In this document: piece after piece, positions 26,170 through 35,882 of the stretch | Layout: each line of letters starts with the position of its first letter | Numbering within the stretch: position 1 is the stretch's first letter | Assembly (NCBI RefSeq): GCF_001591165.1 | Contig: NZ_BCUG01000020.1 | Span: 46,199-110,198, forward strand | Reading direction: 5' to 3' | From: Thauera butanivorans NBRC 103042 | GTDB lineage: Bacteria; Pseudomonadota; Gammaproteobacteria; Burkholderiales; Rhodocyclaceae | DNA: 64,000 bases | The notes under the pieces: generated by a model | What the model saw: the letters and a program-made list of their open reading frames with translations, nothing else | Databases searched by the model: none | What the model was told of the DNA's origin: nothing | Made by a program: the position numbers and the translations under genes

Positions 26170-27525
26170 ATGACCCAGCAACACATCGAAGCAGTTTGCG
26201 GACGGCCGGCAGCGGCCGATCCGTACGAAACGGGGAGCGTGCCGGTCGAACGCAGCGTGTGGTCGCTCGACCACACGCCGCCTGCATACCGCCGGCTGGA
26301 CGCCGACCTGGAAGCCGACATCGTCGTCGTCGGCGCGGGCGTGGTGGGGGCATCGCTGAGCCTGCATCTGGCCGAGCAGGGCGTGGATACCGTGCTCATC
26401 GATGCCGCCCAGCCGGCCGATGCCGCGTCGGGGCGCAATGCCGGGCACGTGCAGCCCTACCTGCTGTCGCTGGAGCCGCTGGAAGCGCTGCCCGGCAAGG
26501 GGCGGCCCTTGCTGGACTGCCTGATCGAAAACCGCAACATCGTTTTCGATCTTTGCGCGCGCCATGCCATCGATGCCGACCAGGTGCACTCCGGGCTGCT
26601 GGAAGTCGCGCGCAAGAAAAGCCCGGAGCTCGAAACCAAGGCGCAGCGCTGGGCCGCGCTGGGCCTCGAGGTCGAGATCCTCGGCCCCGAGCGGCTGCGT
26701 CCGCTGCTGGGGACCGAGCGCTATGTGTCCGGAACGCTGTGGCGCAACGGCGGCTGCGTCAATCCTTTCCTGTTCACCAACGGCATGGTCGGTGCCGCCA
26801 TCGACCAGGGCGCCCGGGTGTACGGCGACTCGCCGGCACTGGCCTGCGAGCGGCACGGCGGGCGCTGGAAGCTGCGCACGGCGTCCGGCAGCGTGCTCGC
26901 CGATCGCGTGGTGCTGTGTACCAATGGCCATGTGGGCGCGGGCTTCCATCCGCAGCTGGCGCGCACCCAGTTCCCGCTGCTCGCCTGCGGCCTCGCCACG
27001 CGCCCCTTGCCGCAGGCGCTGCTCGAGCTCATCAACCCCACGCGGGTGGCGCTGAGCCAGCATCCCGCGGGGCTCTATCCGATGGTCGTCGATGGCAAGG
27101 GGCGCCTCATCACCGCGACCATTCCCGGCGTCGGCCGTGCGCACCGCAGCGACATCCATTTCCGCTATTTCCTCCGCCATCTGCGGCGCGTCCATCCAGA
27201 GGTCGGAAACCTGCGCATCGAGCTGGAAACCTACTGGACCGGCATGACGCACAACTCCTCGGCAGTCTACGAGCGCGCCTACCCCAAGTTCTACCGGGTG
27301 GAGGAGGGCGTGTTCGCGCTGATGAACTTCGGCTCCTGGGGCAATCAACTGGGGCCGATGATGGGCATGGACGTCGCCCGCGCCCTCGCCGCGGACCGGC
27401 CCGACAACGCCGTGCTGGGCTGTGAGCGCCCGGCGGAGGTCCGCTTCCCCGGGCTGTTCAGCACCAAGCTCCGGCGTTTCCTGATTCCGGCGGCAAGGCT
27501 GGCCGACCGCTTCGATCTGGTGTGA
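26170..27525 (+). CDS. FAD-dependent oxidoreductase (DAO family)
   Basis: A 451-residue D-amino-acid-oxidase-type flavoprotein. After a ~45-residue extension the dinucleotide motif ADIVVVGAGVVGASLSLHLAEQG is followed by SGRNAGHVQPYLLSLEPL. The C terminus has YWTGMTHNSSAVYERAYPKFYRVEEGVFALMNFGSWG. The family oxidises amines, amino acids or hydroxy acids. It starts 10 bases after the DUF1302 stop, so it is part of the transporter cassette and may act on the imported compound. Substrate unknown. Confidence 0.82.
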   Translation: MTQQHIEAVCGRPAAADPYETGSVPVERSVWSLDHTPPAYRRLDADLEADIVVVGAGVVGASLSLHLAEQGVDTVLIDAAQPADAASGRNAGHVQPYLLSLEPLEALPGKGRPLLDCLIENRNIVFDLCARHAIDADQVHSGLLEVARKKSPELETKAQRWAALGLEVEILGPERLRPLLGTERYVSGTLWRNGGCVNPFLFTNGMVGAAIDQGARVYGDSPALACERHGGRWKLRTASGSVLADRVVLCTNGHVGAGFHPQLARTQFPLLACGLATRPLPQALLELINPTRVALSQHPAGLYPMVVDGKGRLITATIPGVGRAHRSDIHFRYFLRHLRRVHPEVGNLRIELETYWTGMTHNSSAVYERAYPKFYRVEEGVFALMNFGSWGNQLGPMMGMDVARALAADRPDNAVLGCERPAEVRFPGLFSTKLRRFLIPAARLADRFDLV

Positions 27526-27573
27526 GCCCCGACGCAGAGGTGCGGGAAATCTCAATGAAATACAGGGGAAGCC

Positions 27574-27682
27574 GCAATGCCGTTTCCTTGGCACCGTTCG
27601 CCCTGAGCCTGTCGAAGGGCCTGTCCTGAGCGCACTCGAAGGACTCAGCCCGAACGGTATCGGTTTGATCAAAAAGTATTGG
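27574..27682. repeat. Hairpin repeat, copy B (inverted relative to copy A at 20077)
   Basis: The reverse complement of the repeat at 20077-20184 with a few substitutions. Internally it forms a hairpin between CCGTTCGCCCTGAGCC and GGACTCAGCCCGAACGG. It ends 8 bases before the chosen start of the GMC gene, so it occupies that gene's promoter region. The two copies bracket the LuxR/MFS/DUF1329/DUF1302/DAO cassette. Confidence 0.75.
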
Positions 27683-27690
27683 GGGAAGCC

Positions 27691-29313
27691 GTGTCCATTC
27701 GTGAAGAATATGATTTCATCGTCGTCGGTGCCGGGTCCGCGGGCTGCGTGCTGGCCAACCGGCTGTCGGCCAATCCGCAGCACAGGGTGCTGCTGCTGGA
27801 GGCCGGCGGCCCCGACAAGAGCCCGCTGATCCACATGCCCGCGGGCTTCTTTCCGATGCTGCAGGGCGGGATGTTCAGCTGGCACTACGAAACGGCGCCG
27901 CAGAAGCATCTGAACGGCCGCGTCCTGTCCGACGTGCGCGGCAAGGTGCTGGGGGGCAGCAGCTCGATCAACGGCATGTGCTACAGCCGCGGCGCGCCGG
28001 AAATCTTCGATCTGTGGGCCAGCCTCGGCAATGCCGGCTGGTCCTACGCCGAGGTGCTGCCCTATTTCAAGCGTGCCGAAAGCAACGAGCACGGCGAAAG
28101 CCGCTTCCACGGCGGCAGCGGCCCGCTGCCGGTGACGCAGGCCCGCATCGCCAACCCGGCACAGCAGGCCTGGATGGAAGCGGCGCGGCAGGCGGGCCAC
28201 CCCTACAGCGACGACCACAACGGCGCCAGACCCGAAGGCTTCGGGCCGTCCGAGCGCACTATCAAGGGCGGGCGCCGCATCAGCACCGCCGTCGCCTATC
28301 TGAAGCCCGTCCGGCGGCGGCCCAACCTGCGCATCGAGACCGGCGCCCATGTCACCAGGCTGCTGTACGACGGCGGGCGCGTCGCCGGCGTCGAATACCG
28401 CCAGTCTTCGGAAACGAGGAAGGCCCGTGCCGGCAGGGAGGTGATCTCGTGCGGCGGAACTTTCCAGTCGGCACAGCTGCTGATGCTGTCGGGCATCGGC
28501 GATGCGGATCATCTGCGCCCGCTCGGCATCGAGCCCGTCGTCGACCTGAAGGGCGTGGGGCAGAATCTTCACGACCATGTCGGCACTTCGGTGCAGGTCG
28601 CCTGTCCGCTGCCGGTGACCGACTACACCCTGGTCAGCAGCAATCTCGCAAAGGCGAAAGCCGGCCTGCAGTATCTCCTTGCCCGCCGCGGCCCGCTGGC
28701 GGGAAACAGCACCGACGCCGTGGCCTATCTGCGCTCCGGCGCCGCGGGCCATGACGAGCTCGACCTCAAGTACTACCTGCTGCCGCTGCTGGTCGGCATC
28801 GACGGCGCGCTCCCCGGGGAGCATGGCGTGACCAACCTGGTCATCCTTACGCGGCCGGAAAGCCGCGGGCAGATGCGCCTGCGCTCGGCCGATCCGCTGG
28901 ACAAGCCCGTCATCGACACCAATTACCTGAGCGAAGCGCGCGACCGCGAAGTGCTCAGGCGCGGCGTCAGGATGGCCCGCGAGGTCTTCGCCCAGCCGGC
29001 CTATGCGCCATACCGCGGCCGCGAATGCTTTCCGGGCGCGCATTGCACGAGCGATGCCGATCTCGACGCGTTCTTCCGCGACACCTGCAGGGTCAACCAT
29101 GAAGCGGTCGGCACCTGCCGCATGGGCAATGACGCGCTGGCGGTGGTGGACGACAGGCTGCGGGTTCGCGGCGTCGACGGGCTCAGGGTCGTCGATGGCT
29201 CGGTGATGCCCAGGATCACGACCGGCGACCCCAGCGCGACGATCATCATGATCGCCGAAAAGGCCGCCGACCTGATCCTCGGCGCCTCCCCGCCCGACCG
29301 TGGCACAGCCTGA
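27691..29313 (+). CDS. GMC-family flavin oxidoreductase
   Basis: A 540-residue glucose-methanol-choline oxidoreductase that oxidises an alcohol. [18 protein letters not shown] binds FAD. The signature blocks [18 protein letters not shown] and [22 protein letters not shown] [13 protein letters not shown] are present. The catalytic His is in [11 protein letters not shown]. The second catalytic position, usually Asn in GNTNAPT, reads GDPSAT here, so the Asn appears to be Ser. GTG 27691 (GTGTCCATTCGT) is chosen because GGGGGAAG precedes it. GMC enzymes include cholesterol oxidases and choline/alcohol dehydrogenases; which applies is unclear. Confidence 0.82.
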   Translation: MSIREEYDFIVVGAGSAGCVLANRLSANPQHRVLLLEAGGPDKSPLIHMPAGFFPMLQGGMFSWHYETAPQKHLNGRVLSDVRGKVLGGSSSINGMCYSRGAPEIFDLWASLGNAGWSYAEVLPYFKRAESNEHGESRFHGGSGPLPVTQARIANPAQQAWMEAARQAGHPYSDDHNGARPEGFGPSERTIKGGRRISTAVAYLKPVRRRPNLRIETGAHVTRLLYDGGRVAGVEYRQSSETRKARAGREVISCGGTFQSAQLLMLSGIGDADHLRPLGIEPVVDLKGVGQNLHDHVGTSVQVACPLPVTDYTLVSSNLAKAKAGLQYLLARRGPLAGNSTDAVAYLRSGAAGHDELDLKYYLLPLLVGIDGALPGEHGVTNLVILTRPESRGQMRLRSADPLDKPVIDTNYLSEARDREVLRRGVRMAREVFAQPAYAPYRGRECFPGAHCTSDADLDAFFRDTCRVNHEAVGTCRMGNDALAVVDDRLRVRGVDGLRVVDGSVMPRITTGDPSATIIMIAEKAADLILGASPPDRGTA

Positions 29314-29415
29314 GCCGCAGCGCCGGCCCCCCTTCCTGCCCGTACCGGGAATCCCCCGGCGGGCCATTCCTGCCGCCCGTGCCATCGGGCGGCCCAATCC
29401 CACATGAGGCGGACC

Positions 29416-29823
29416 ATGCCCGTTCAACGCATCAATCCAGACAAGCTGCTGAAATTCGACCGACTCTCTCAGGTGGTGGTGAGCAGCGCCGGGAAAATGG
29501 CGTTCATCGCCGGCCAGTCGGCGCTCGACGAGAATTTCGCCCTCATCGGCGGCGACGACCATTTCGCCCAAGCGGTACAGGCGCTGCGCAATCTGCGTAC
29601 CGCGGTGGAGGCGGCCGGCACTTCGGTCGATCGCGTGCTCAGCAGCACCGTGTATCTGAAGAACCTGACGCCGGCGGTGGGCGAGCAGTTCATGCGGGCG
29701 CTGGGCGTGGCGCTGGAGGGCGCGCCGTTTCCGCCCCATGCGTTCTCGCTGGTCGGCGTCCAGGCCCTTGCCGGCCCCGACATCCTGGTGGAGATATCGG
29801 CCATCGCCCTGATCGACTCCTGA
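29416..29823 (+). CDS. RidA/YjgF-family protein lacking the canonical Arg
   Basis: A 135-residue Rid-family protein (VVVSSAGKMAFIAGQSALDENFALIGGDDHFAQAVQALRNLRTAVEAAG, ending ILVEISAIALI). Canonical RidA deaminates reactive 2-imino acids with an Arg in the ARSCVEV block. Here the aligned region reads HAFSLVGVQAL with no Arg, so it belongs to a Rid subgroup that is probably not a standard imine deaminase. It follows the GMC gene by 102 bases. Start 29416 has AGGCGGACC upstream; ATG 29404 is an alternative. Confidence 0.78.
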   Translation: MPVQRINPDKLLKFDRLSQVVVSSAGKMAFIAGQSALDENFALIGGDDHFAQAVQALRNLRTAVEAAGTSVDRVLSSTVYLKNLTPAVGEQFMRALGVALEGAPFPPHAFSLVGVQALAGPDILVEISAIALIDS

Positions 29824-29928
29824 AGCGCTGCGGCGGCGGCGGGGGAGCCGATGGGCGGTAGCCTCGCGCGGGGAATGCCGCCTGCGGCGGAAACGGCCGC
29901 CTTGCCGCCGGCCGGGTCTTGCCGGGCA

Positions 29929-29946
29929 CCGTCCGTTTTGACGATG
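29929..29946 (+). promoter_or_regulatory. Interrupted palindrome TAGTCC-N4-GGACGATG, site 4
   Basis: CCGTCCGTTTTGACGATG keeps GTCC, the 4-base spacer and GACGATG in the register of the repeated motif. It is 58 bases before the chosen start of the SDR gene at 30005, the first gene of the SDR/MaoC/thiolase/ACAD operon. Confidence 0.5.
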
Positions 29947-30004
29947 CCGCCTTCCGTGAGCCCCCCTATAAATGGCGGCGTATCCACCCTTCGAGGTCTG
30001 CGTC

Positions 30005-30790
30005 GTGAAAGAAGCGCCCCCCTATGTGCCCGGCCACCAGCTGCTTGCCGGCAAGTCCGTCCTGATCACCGCCGCAGCCGGCGCCGGCATCGGTTTCGCC
30101 GCGGCGAAGAAGAGCGCCGAGGAAGGCTGCCGCGCGCTGATGATCTCCGACATCCACCCGCGCCGGCTGGAAGAGGCAGTGGCGAAGCTGAAGGCCGACA
30201 CCGGGCTGCAGAACGTGTGGGGCCAGCTGTGCAATGTCACCAACGAAGAGGAAGTGCAGGCCCTGGTCGCCGCCGCCGAGGACAGGCTGGGCGGCGTCGA
30301 CGTGCTGATCAACAACGCCGGCCTCGGCGGCGAGAAGCGCGTTGCCGAGATGACGGACGAGGAGTGGAGCCGGGTGCTCGACATCACCCTGACCGGCACT
30401 TTCCGCATGACGCGCGCGATGCTGCCGCACATGGAAAAGCGCGGCCGCGGCGCCATCGTCAACAACGCCTCGGTGCTCGGCTGGCGCGCGCAGAAGGGCC
30501 AGGCGCACTACGCCGCGGCCAAGGCCGGGGTGATGGCGCTGACGCGCTGTTCGGCGCTGGAGGCGGCCGAGCACGGCGTGCGCATCAACGCGGTGTCGCC
30601 GTCGATCGCGCTGCACGAATTCCTCAAGAAGGCCTCCAGCGAGGAACTGCTCGCCCAGCTCGCCGGCCGCGAAGCCTTCGGCCGCGCCGCCGAAGTGTGG
30701 GAAGTGGCCAACGTGATGGTCTTCCTCGCCAGCGACTACGCCTCGTACATGACCGGCGAAGTGCTGTCCGTCAGTTCGCAGCACGCCTGA
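30005..30790 (+). CDS. SDR-family oxidoreductase
   Basis: A 261-residue SDR. The unusual N terminus KEAPPYVPGHQLLAGKSVLITAAAGAGIGFAAAKK, with TAAAGAGIG in place of TGxxxGIG, recalls an SDR of the mycobacterial cholesterol regulon next to echA20. Catalytic residues are NNAG, Ser in NNASVLG and Tyr-x3-Lys in YAAAKAG. It probably oxidises or reduces a hydroxy/keto CoA ester. GTG 30005 is preferred (GAGG eight bases upstream). ATG 29972 is a longer alternative whose extra residues look non-native. Confidence 0.8.
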   Translation: MKEAPPYVPGHQLLAGKSVLITAAAGAGIGFAAAKKSAEEGCRALMISDIHPRRLEEAVAKLKADTGLQNVWGQLCNVTNEEEVQALVAAAEDRLGGVDVLINNAGLGGEKRVAEMTDEEWSRVLDITLTGTFRMTRAMLPHMEKRGRGAIVNNASVLGWRAQKGQAHYAAAKAGVMALTRCSALEAAEHGVRINAVSPSIALHEFLKKASSEELLAQLAGREAFGRAAEVWEVANVMVFLASDYASYMTGEVLSVSSQHA

Positions 30791-30925
30791 CTACCCGCGC
30801 ATGGATCCATTGCGCGTCCCGATCTCGCGACTCCGGCACGCGCTGTACGGCAGTACGGCTCCGTTCCCGGTCACGACCTCGGGCCTGCTCGCGACGATCC
30901 CTTCGCGGGCAATCGGAGGATGAAG

Positions 30926-31384
30926 ATGACAAAAGTGTTTTCCAGTGCGGACGAGTTGTTTGCCGCCGACCCCGACCTGGGCGTGACCGGCTGGATCGAG
31001 ATCCGCCAGGAGCGCATCGACCGGTTTGCCGATGCCACCGACGACCACCAGTGGATCCATGTCGACCCCGAGCGTGCCAAGGATGGCCCCTTCGGCGCCT
31101 GCATCGCCCACGGCTACCTGACCCTGGCGCTCGCCAACCTGTTCCTGCCGCAGCTGATCCGCGCCGACAACCTGAAGATGGGCGTCAACGTCGGCTGCGA
31201 CCGCGTGCGCTTTCCGGCGGTGGTCAAGGCCGGCAGCCGCATCCGCGGCCGCGGCGAGATCCTGAAGGTCGAGCGTATCAAGGACGCGGTGCAATCGACC
31301 GTGCGCGTCACCATCGAGATCGAGGGCAGCGAGCGCCCGGGCTGTGTGGTCGACACCATCAGCCGCTACACCTTCAACGACTGA
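30926..31384 (+). CDS. MaoC-like enoyl-CoA hydratase
   Basis: A 152-residue single hot-dog MaoC hydratase. The active-site pair is Asp40 and His45 in [15 protein letters not shown], followed by [21 protein letters not shown]. Such enzymes add water (R-specific) to trans-enoyl-CoA esters. Start 30926 has GGAGGATGAAG; ATG 30920 is too close to the ribosome binding site. It follows the SDR by 135 bases and precedes the thiolase, so it supplies the hydratase step of a beta-oxidation set. The gap 30791-30925 shows no structure. Confidence 0.85.
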   Translation: MTKVFSSADELFAADPDLGVTGWIEIRQERIDRFADATDDHQWIHVDPERAKDGPFGACIAHGYLTLALANLFLPQLIRADNLKMGVNVGCDRVRFPAVVKAGSRIRGRGEILKVERIKDAVQSTVRVTIEIEGSERPGCVVDTISRYTFND

Positions 31385-31442
31385 GCGCACTGCAGCAGCG
31401 CGTTCCCATCCTGCCACCCGAATTCCCGGAGAGAGCATCGCC

Positions 31443-32648
31443 ATGACCGAAGCCGTCATCGTTTCCACCGCGCGCACCGCGCTGACCAAGTCCTTCCGCG
31501 GTTCCTTCAACGACACCGAGGCGCCGGTGCTGGGCGGCCACGTCGTGCGCGCCGTCGTCGAGCGCGCCGGCATCGAGCCGGAGGCCGTCGAGGACGTGAT
31601 CATCGGCGCCGCCGTGCAGCAGGGCACCCAGGCCTACAACATCGGCCGCCTGTGCGCCTACACCGGCGGCCTGCCCGACAGCGTGCCGGGCATGGCGCTC
31701 GACCGCATGTGCGCCTCCGGCCTGATGACGATCGGCGTCGCCGCCAAGAACATCCTCGCCGGCGAGATGAAGATCGCGGTCGCCGGCGGCGTCGAGTCGC
31801 TGTCGCTGACCCAGACCAAGCACAAGAACAGCTACCGCGCGCAGTCCGAGGCGGTGAAGGCGATCGTGCCCGCCGCCTACATCCCGATGCTGGAAACCGC
31901 CGAGATCGTCTCGGCGCGCTACGGCATCTCGCGCGCGGCGCAGGACGAATTCTCGCTGCAGAGCCAGCAGCGTACTGCTGCGGCGCAGGCCGCCGGCCTG
32001 TTCGACGACGAGATCGTGCCGCTGGCGGCGAGGAAGCTGCTGTTCGACAAGGAAGGCAAGCCCGTCGGCCACGAGGACGTGATCGCCACCCGCGACGAAT
32101 GCAACCGCGCCTCCACCACGCTGGAAGATCTCGCCAAGCTGCAGCCGGTGGTCAAGGAAGGCCAGTGGGTGAAGCAGGGCGAATACGTCACTGCCGGCAA
32201 TGCCTCGCAGCTGTCGGATGGCGCCTCGGCCGCGCTGGTCATGAGCCGCGACGAGGCCGAGCGCCGCGGCATCGCGCCGCTGGGCATCTACCGCGGCATC
32301 GCCGTGGCCGGCTGCGCCCCGGACGAGATGGGCATCGGCCCGGTGTTCGCGATCCCGAAGCTGCTCGACCGGCACGGCCTCACGGTCGGCGACATCGGCC
32401 TGTGGGAGATCAACGAAGCCTTCGCCTGCCAGGTGCTGTACAGCCGCGACAAGCTCGGCATTCCCAACGACCGCCTCAACGTCAACGGCGGCGCCATCGC
32501 CATCGGCCATCCTTTCGGCATGTCGGGCGCGCGCATGGTCGGCCATGCGCTGATCGAGGGCCGCCGGCGCGGGGTGCGCTACATCGTGGTGTCGATGTGC
32601 ATCGGCGGCGGCATGGGGGCGGCCGGTCTGTTCGAGGTGTGCCGGTGA
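31443..32648 (+). CDS. Acetyl-CoA C-acyltransferase (thiolase)
   Basis: A 401-residue degradative thiolase with nucleophile Cys90 ([14 protein letters not shown]), the His block [20 protein letters not shown] and the C-terminal Cys in [18 protein letters not shown]. It differs from the FadA6-like and FadA5-like enzymes in the same window, so each operon has its own thiolase. Its TGA overlaps the GTG of the next gene (GTGA), giving translational coupling. Confidence 0.87.
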   Translation: MTEAVIVSTARTALTKSFRGSFNDTEAPVLGGHVVRAVVERAGIEPEAVEDVIIGAAVQQGTQAYNIGRLCAYTGGLPDSVPGMALDRMCASGLMTIGVAAKNILAGEMKIAVAGGVESLSLTQTKHKNSYRAQSEAVKAIVPAAYIPMLETAEIVSARYGISRAAQDEFSLQSQQRTAAAQAAGLFDDEIVPLAARKLLFDKEGKPVGHEDVIATRDECNRASTTLEDLAKLQPVVKEGQWVKQGEYVTAGNASQLSDGASAALVMSRDEAERRGIAPLGIYRGIAVAGCAPDEMGIGPVFAIPKLLDRHGLTVGDIGLWEINEAFACQVLYSRDKLGIPNDRLNVNGGAIAIGHPFGMSGARMVGHALIEGRRRGVRYIVVSMCIGGGMGAAGLFEVCR

Positions 32649-33766
32649 GCAGCCTGGCCCTCAACGACGAGCAGCGCGCACTGCGCGAAACGGTGGCGGA
32701 TTTCCTCGCCGGGCACGGCAATGCGCGCAAGGAGGCCGACAGTGACGCCGGCCTGTGGCGCAGCATCGCCGAACTGGGCTGGGCCGCGGTACAGGTGCCG
32801 GAAGAGTTCGGCGGCCTCGGCCTGGGCGCCGTGGAGCTGGCGCTGCTGATGGAGGAAATGGGCCGCAGCCTGGCGCGCACGCCTTTCTTCGCCACCGTGG
32901 TGCTGGCGCAGGGCGCCCTGCTGCACGCGGCCGGCGAAGCGGCCCGCCAGCGCTGCCTGCCGGCGCTGGCCGAAGGCACGCGCAGCGCCACGCTGATCCT
33001 GGGGCCGGGCCTGGATGCGCGCGCCGGATCCCTGACGCTGCATGCACGGCGCGACGGCGAGGGCTGGCGGCTGGAAGGTGAATCCGCCCAGGTGCTCGAC
33101 GGCAGCAGCGCGGAGCTCGCCTACGTTGCCGCACGCGTCGAGGGCGGCGACGGCGTGGCCCTGTTCGAAGTGCCTGCCGATGCAGCCGGCCTGCAGCGCA
33201 CGGCGCTGGAAGTCTGGGACCTCACCCGGCCGCAGGCGCATTGGCGCTTCGCCGGCGTGAGCCTCGATGCCGCGGCGCGCCTCGACGTGCCGGGCAGCGC
33301 CGCGGCCGGCCTGGCGCGTGCGCAGGCGCTGGCGATGCTGCAGCTGGCGGCGGAGCAGGTGGGCGGGGCGGCGCAGTGCCTGGCGCTGACCACCGCCTAT
33401 ACCGCCGAGCGGGTGCAGTTCGGCCGCGCGGTGGCGAGCTTCCAGGCGGTCAAGCACCGCTGCGCGGAGATGATGGTGCGCATCGAGACGGCGCGCTCGG
33501 TGGTGCGCGGGGTGGCGGCGCGCGTCGCCGCGGCGAGCCTGGATGATGCCGCGCTGGCGGCGGAAGCCGCCGCCGCGCGCGTGCTCGCGACCGAGGCCTA
33601 CCGCTACTGCGCGCAGGAGGCGATCCAGCTCCACGGCGGTGTCGGCTTCACCTGGGAATACGACCCGCAGATGCATTTCAAGCGTGCGCAGTGGGCGAGC
33701 CAGTGGCTCGGCACCCCCCGTCTGTTGCGCGAAGCCCTGGCGGCGCAACTGCTCGACGCCGCCTGA
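32645..33766 (+). CDS. Acyl-CoA dehydrogenase, divergent partner subunit
   Basis: A 373-residue ACAD starting at GTG 32645 inside the thiolase stop. The N-terminal domain is standard ([29 protein letters not shown]). The middle domain is degenerate, and the C-terminal domain is normal ([47 protein letters not shown]). It looks like the partner of the FadE30-like protein encoded next, by analogy with two-subunit steroid ACADs, and would contribute to FAD and substrate sites at the shared interface. Confidence 0.8.
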   Translation: MSSLALNDEQRALRETVADFLAGHGNARKEADSDAGLWRSIAELGWAAVQVPEEFGGLGLGAVELALLMEEMGRSLARTPFFATVVLAQGALLHAAGEAARQRCLPALAEGTRSATLILGPGLDARAGSLTLHARRDGEGWRLEGESAQVLDGSSAELAYVAARVEGGDGVALFEVPADAAGLQRTALEVWDLTRPQAHWRFAGVSLDAAARLDVPGSAAAGLARAQALAMLQLAAEQVGGAAQCLALTTAYTAERVQFGRAVASFQAVKHRCAEMMVRIETARSVVRGVAARVAAASLDDAALAAEAAAARVLATEAYRYCAQEAIQLHGGVGFTWEYDPQMHFKRAQWASQWLGTPRLLREALAAQLLDAA

Positions 33767-33790
33767 GCGCGGTGCGGAAGGAATCTCGAC

Positions 33791-34960
33791 ATGGATGAAT
33801 CGACGTTTCGCAAGGAAGTCGCCGACTGGATGGCAGCCCGCCTGAGCGGCCGTTTCGCCTGCCTGAAGCATCGCGGCGGACCCGGTGACGAGGAAGCCTG
33901 GCCGGCGCTGCGCAAGGAATGGGAGCAGGAGATGGCCGCCGGCGGCTGGGTCGGCCTGGGCTGGCCGCAGGCGCACGGCGGCCGCGACCTGCCGCTGGCG
34001 CTGCAGCTCGCCTTCCACGAGGAATACGTGCGCGCCGGCGGGCCCGGGCGCATCGGCCACATCGGCGAGACGCTGCTGGCGCCGACGCTGATCGCGCTCG
34101 GCACGCCCGAGCTGCAGCGCCGCTTCCTGCCCGGCATCCGCGAGGGCCGCGAATACTGGGCGCAGGGCTATTCGGAGCCGGGTGCCGGCTCCGACCTCGC
34201 CGCCATCACCACGCGCTGCTGGCAGGACGAGGACGGCAACTGGCGCCTGCAGGGGCAGAAGGTGTGGACCTCGCTGGCACACGAGTCCGACTGGATCTTC
34301 GTCCTCGCCCGCAGCACGCCGGGTTCGGCGGGGCGGGAGGGGCTGAGCTTCCTGCTCGTGCCGCTCGACCAGCCAGGCATCGAGATCCACCCCATCCGGC
34401 AGATGACCGGCGAGGCCGAGTTCAACTCGGTGTTCTTCGACGGCGCGGTCACCGATGCCGACTGCATCGTCGGCAAGCCGGGCGAAGGCTGGAAAGTGGC
34501 GATGGCGCTGCTCGGCTTCGAGCGCGGCGTGTCCACGCTGGGCCAGCAGATGCACTTTTCCCACGAGCTGCAGCTGCTGATCGATGCCGCGCGCGCCAAC
34601 GGCGCGGCACGTGATCCGGTGATCCGCCAGCGCATCGCCGATGCCTGGATCGGCCTGCGCGGCCTGCGCGACAACGGTCTGCGCATGCTCGAGGAGGATA
34701 CCGGCTCGACCACGGTGCGCCCCGAGGCGCTGATCTACAAGTACGCCTGGTCGAACTGGCACCGCGCGCTCGGCGAACTGGCGATGGACGTGATCGGCGT
34801 CGCCGGCGACGTGCGCGCCGGCGAGGATGCCGGCAGCGATGCGCTGCGCCGCCTGCAGCAGGTGTTCTTCTTCTCGCGCGCCGACACCATCTATGCCGGC
34901 ACCAACGAGATCCAGCTCAACATCATCGCCGAGCGCGGATTGGGGATGCCGCGCGGCTGA
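33791..34960 (+). CDS. fadE30: FadE30-like acyl-CoA dehydrogenase
   Basis: A 389-residue ACAD with FRKEVADWMAARLSGRFACLKHRGGPGDE, WAQGYSEPGAGSDLAAI, QGQKVWTSLAHESDWIFVLAR, FERGVSTLGQQMHFS and RADTIYAGTNEIQLNIIAERGLGMP. These match recalled FadE30, which oxidises the propionyl side chain of HIP-CoA in steroid degradation. The catalytic base was not pinned down. It starts 24 bases after its partner. Confidence 0.82.
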   Translation: MDESTFRKEVADWMAARLSGRFACLKHRGGPGDEEAWPALRKEWEQEMAAGGWVGLGWPQAHGGRDLPLALQLAFHEEYVRAGGPGRIGHIGETLLAPTLIALGTPELQRRFLPGIREGREYWAQGYSEPGAGSDLAAITTRCWQDEDGNWRLQGQKVWTSLAHESDWIFVLARSTPGSAGREGLSFLLVPLDQPGIEIHPIRQMTGEAEFNSVFFDGAVTDADCIVGKPGEGWKVAMALLGFERGVSTLGQQMHFSHELQLLIDAARANGAARDPVIRQRIADAWIGLRGLRDNGLRMLEEDTGSTTVRPEALIYKYAWSNWHRALGELAMDVIGVAGDVRAGEDAGSDALRRLQQVFFFSRADTIYAGTNEIQLNIIAERGLGMPRG

Positions 34961-35016
34961 GCGTCTGCGCCTGCCTGCGGCCGTCGGCCCGACGATTTTT
35001 CCAAGGGGGTAGCGGG

Positions 35017-35145
35017 ATGCCCATTCCCGAGATGTTTCGCGGGCGGCTCGCGCTGCCGCTGATCGGTTCGCCGATGTTCCTCGCCAGCGGCCAGGAACGG
35101 GTGCAGGCCGGCGCCGCCCGGGCACCGGCAGGCGCCTCGGCATGA
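35017..35145 (+). pseudogene. Truncated nitronate monooxygenase (N-terminal remnant)
   Basis: A 42-residue ORF starting MPIPEMFRGRLALPLIGSPM, which matches the conserved beginning of nitronate monooxygenase/NMO-type flavoproteins. After residue ~27 the reading changes to an Ala-rich tail (RVQAGAARAPAGASA) and stops. At least 90% of the gene is missing, which suggests an internal deletion. It keeps a ribosome binding site (AAGGGGGTAGCGGG), and its stop overlaps the ATG of the EthD gene (ATGA), so it may now act as a leader for that gene. Confidence 0.6.
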
Positions 35146-35819
35146 GCGCGCAGTGGAAGATGATCTACCTGGCGAAGCGCAACCCCGCGCTGGCGCCGGA
35201 GGACTTCCCGCAGGCCTGGCGCGGGCACTCCGCGCTCGGGCGCCAGTGCCGCAACGTCCAGGACAAGGTCAGGGCCGTGCGCCAGTGTTCGCGCGTGCTC
35301 GACCGGCCGGACCTGCCGCGCGGCGCCAGCGCCGGCTACGACGGCGTCAACCTGCTGTCGCTGCGCGACCGCCAGGCGGCTGACGACATCTGGAACGACC
35401 CCGAAACGCTCGCCATCATGCGGCCGGACGAACCCCGGGTGTTCTCCACCTATGTGCGTAATTTCACGCTGGTGGCCGGCGAGCGGATCCTGATCGAAGG
35501 TGCGGAAACCGGCGTCTGCGTCGTGCTGTTCCTGTCAGCGGCGCCGGGGCGGCGATTGGCGGAGGACGATTTCGGGGTGCTGTCCGGCACACCCTGGGCA
35601 GCGGCTGCGCGCCTGGTATGGAACGGCGTGGCGGGCGAGAGGCCGCCAGGCTACGAATACGACGCGGTGGTCGAGGCCTGGTTCGCCTCGGTCGATGCGG
35701 TCGCCGCCGCTTTCGGCGGCACCTCGGTGTGGGCATGCCTGCCGGGCGGGGTGTCGGAACGGACCGATGCCGCGCGCTCGGTGTGTCTGCTGACCCATGT
35801 CACCCACCGCCGCCCCTGA
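35142..35819 (+). CDS. EthD-domain protein
   Basis: A 225-residue protein whose N-terminal half (MIYLAKRNPALAPEDFPQAWRGHSALGRQ to FSTYVRNFTLVAGER) is an EthD-type dimeric alpha/beta barrel. The second half looks like a weaker repeat of the same fold, so the protein may be a tandem fusion. EthD proteins accompany oxidations in several degradation pathways without a clear common reaction. It is the last gene of the fadE30 operon and converges on the Rieske gene. Confidence 0.7.
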   Translation: MSAQWKMIYLAKRNPALAPEDFPQAWRGHSALGRQCRNVQDKVRAVRQCSRVLDRPDLPRGASAGYDGVNLLSLRDRQAADDIWNDPETLAIMRPDEPRVFSTYVRNFTLVAGERILIEGAETGVCVVLFLSAAPGRRLAEDDFGVLSGTPWAAAARLVWNGVAGERPPGYEYDAVVEAWFASVDAVAAAFGGTSVWACLPGGVSERTDAARSVCLLTHVTHRRP

Positions 35820-35850
35820 AAAAAAACGGCCTGTCGCGAGGACAGGCCGT
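35819..35850 (-). terminator. Rho-independent terminator for the Rieske gene
   Basis: A perfect 10-bp stem (ACGGCCTGTC at 35826-35835 with GACAGGCCGT at 35841-35850) has a 5-base loop. Read on the minus strand it ends in eight T residues. It lies between two convergent genes, just past the Rieske stop. Confidence 0.85.
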
Positions 35851-35882
35851 GTCGGCGCCGGCAGGCCGCCGCCCGTGCTGCG

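Noticed and set aside
26143..29739. A 1198-codon open frame on the minus strand
   Set aside because: It lies opposite the DUF1302-end, DAO, GMC and Rid genes, which all have clear family motifs. The minus frame is Arg/Gly/His-rich with no motif and is a product of GC codon bias.
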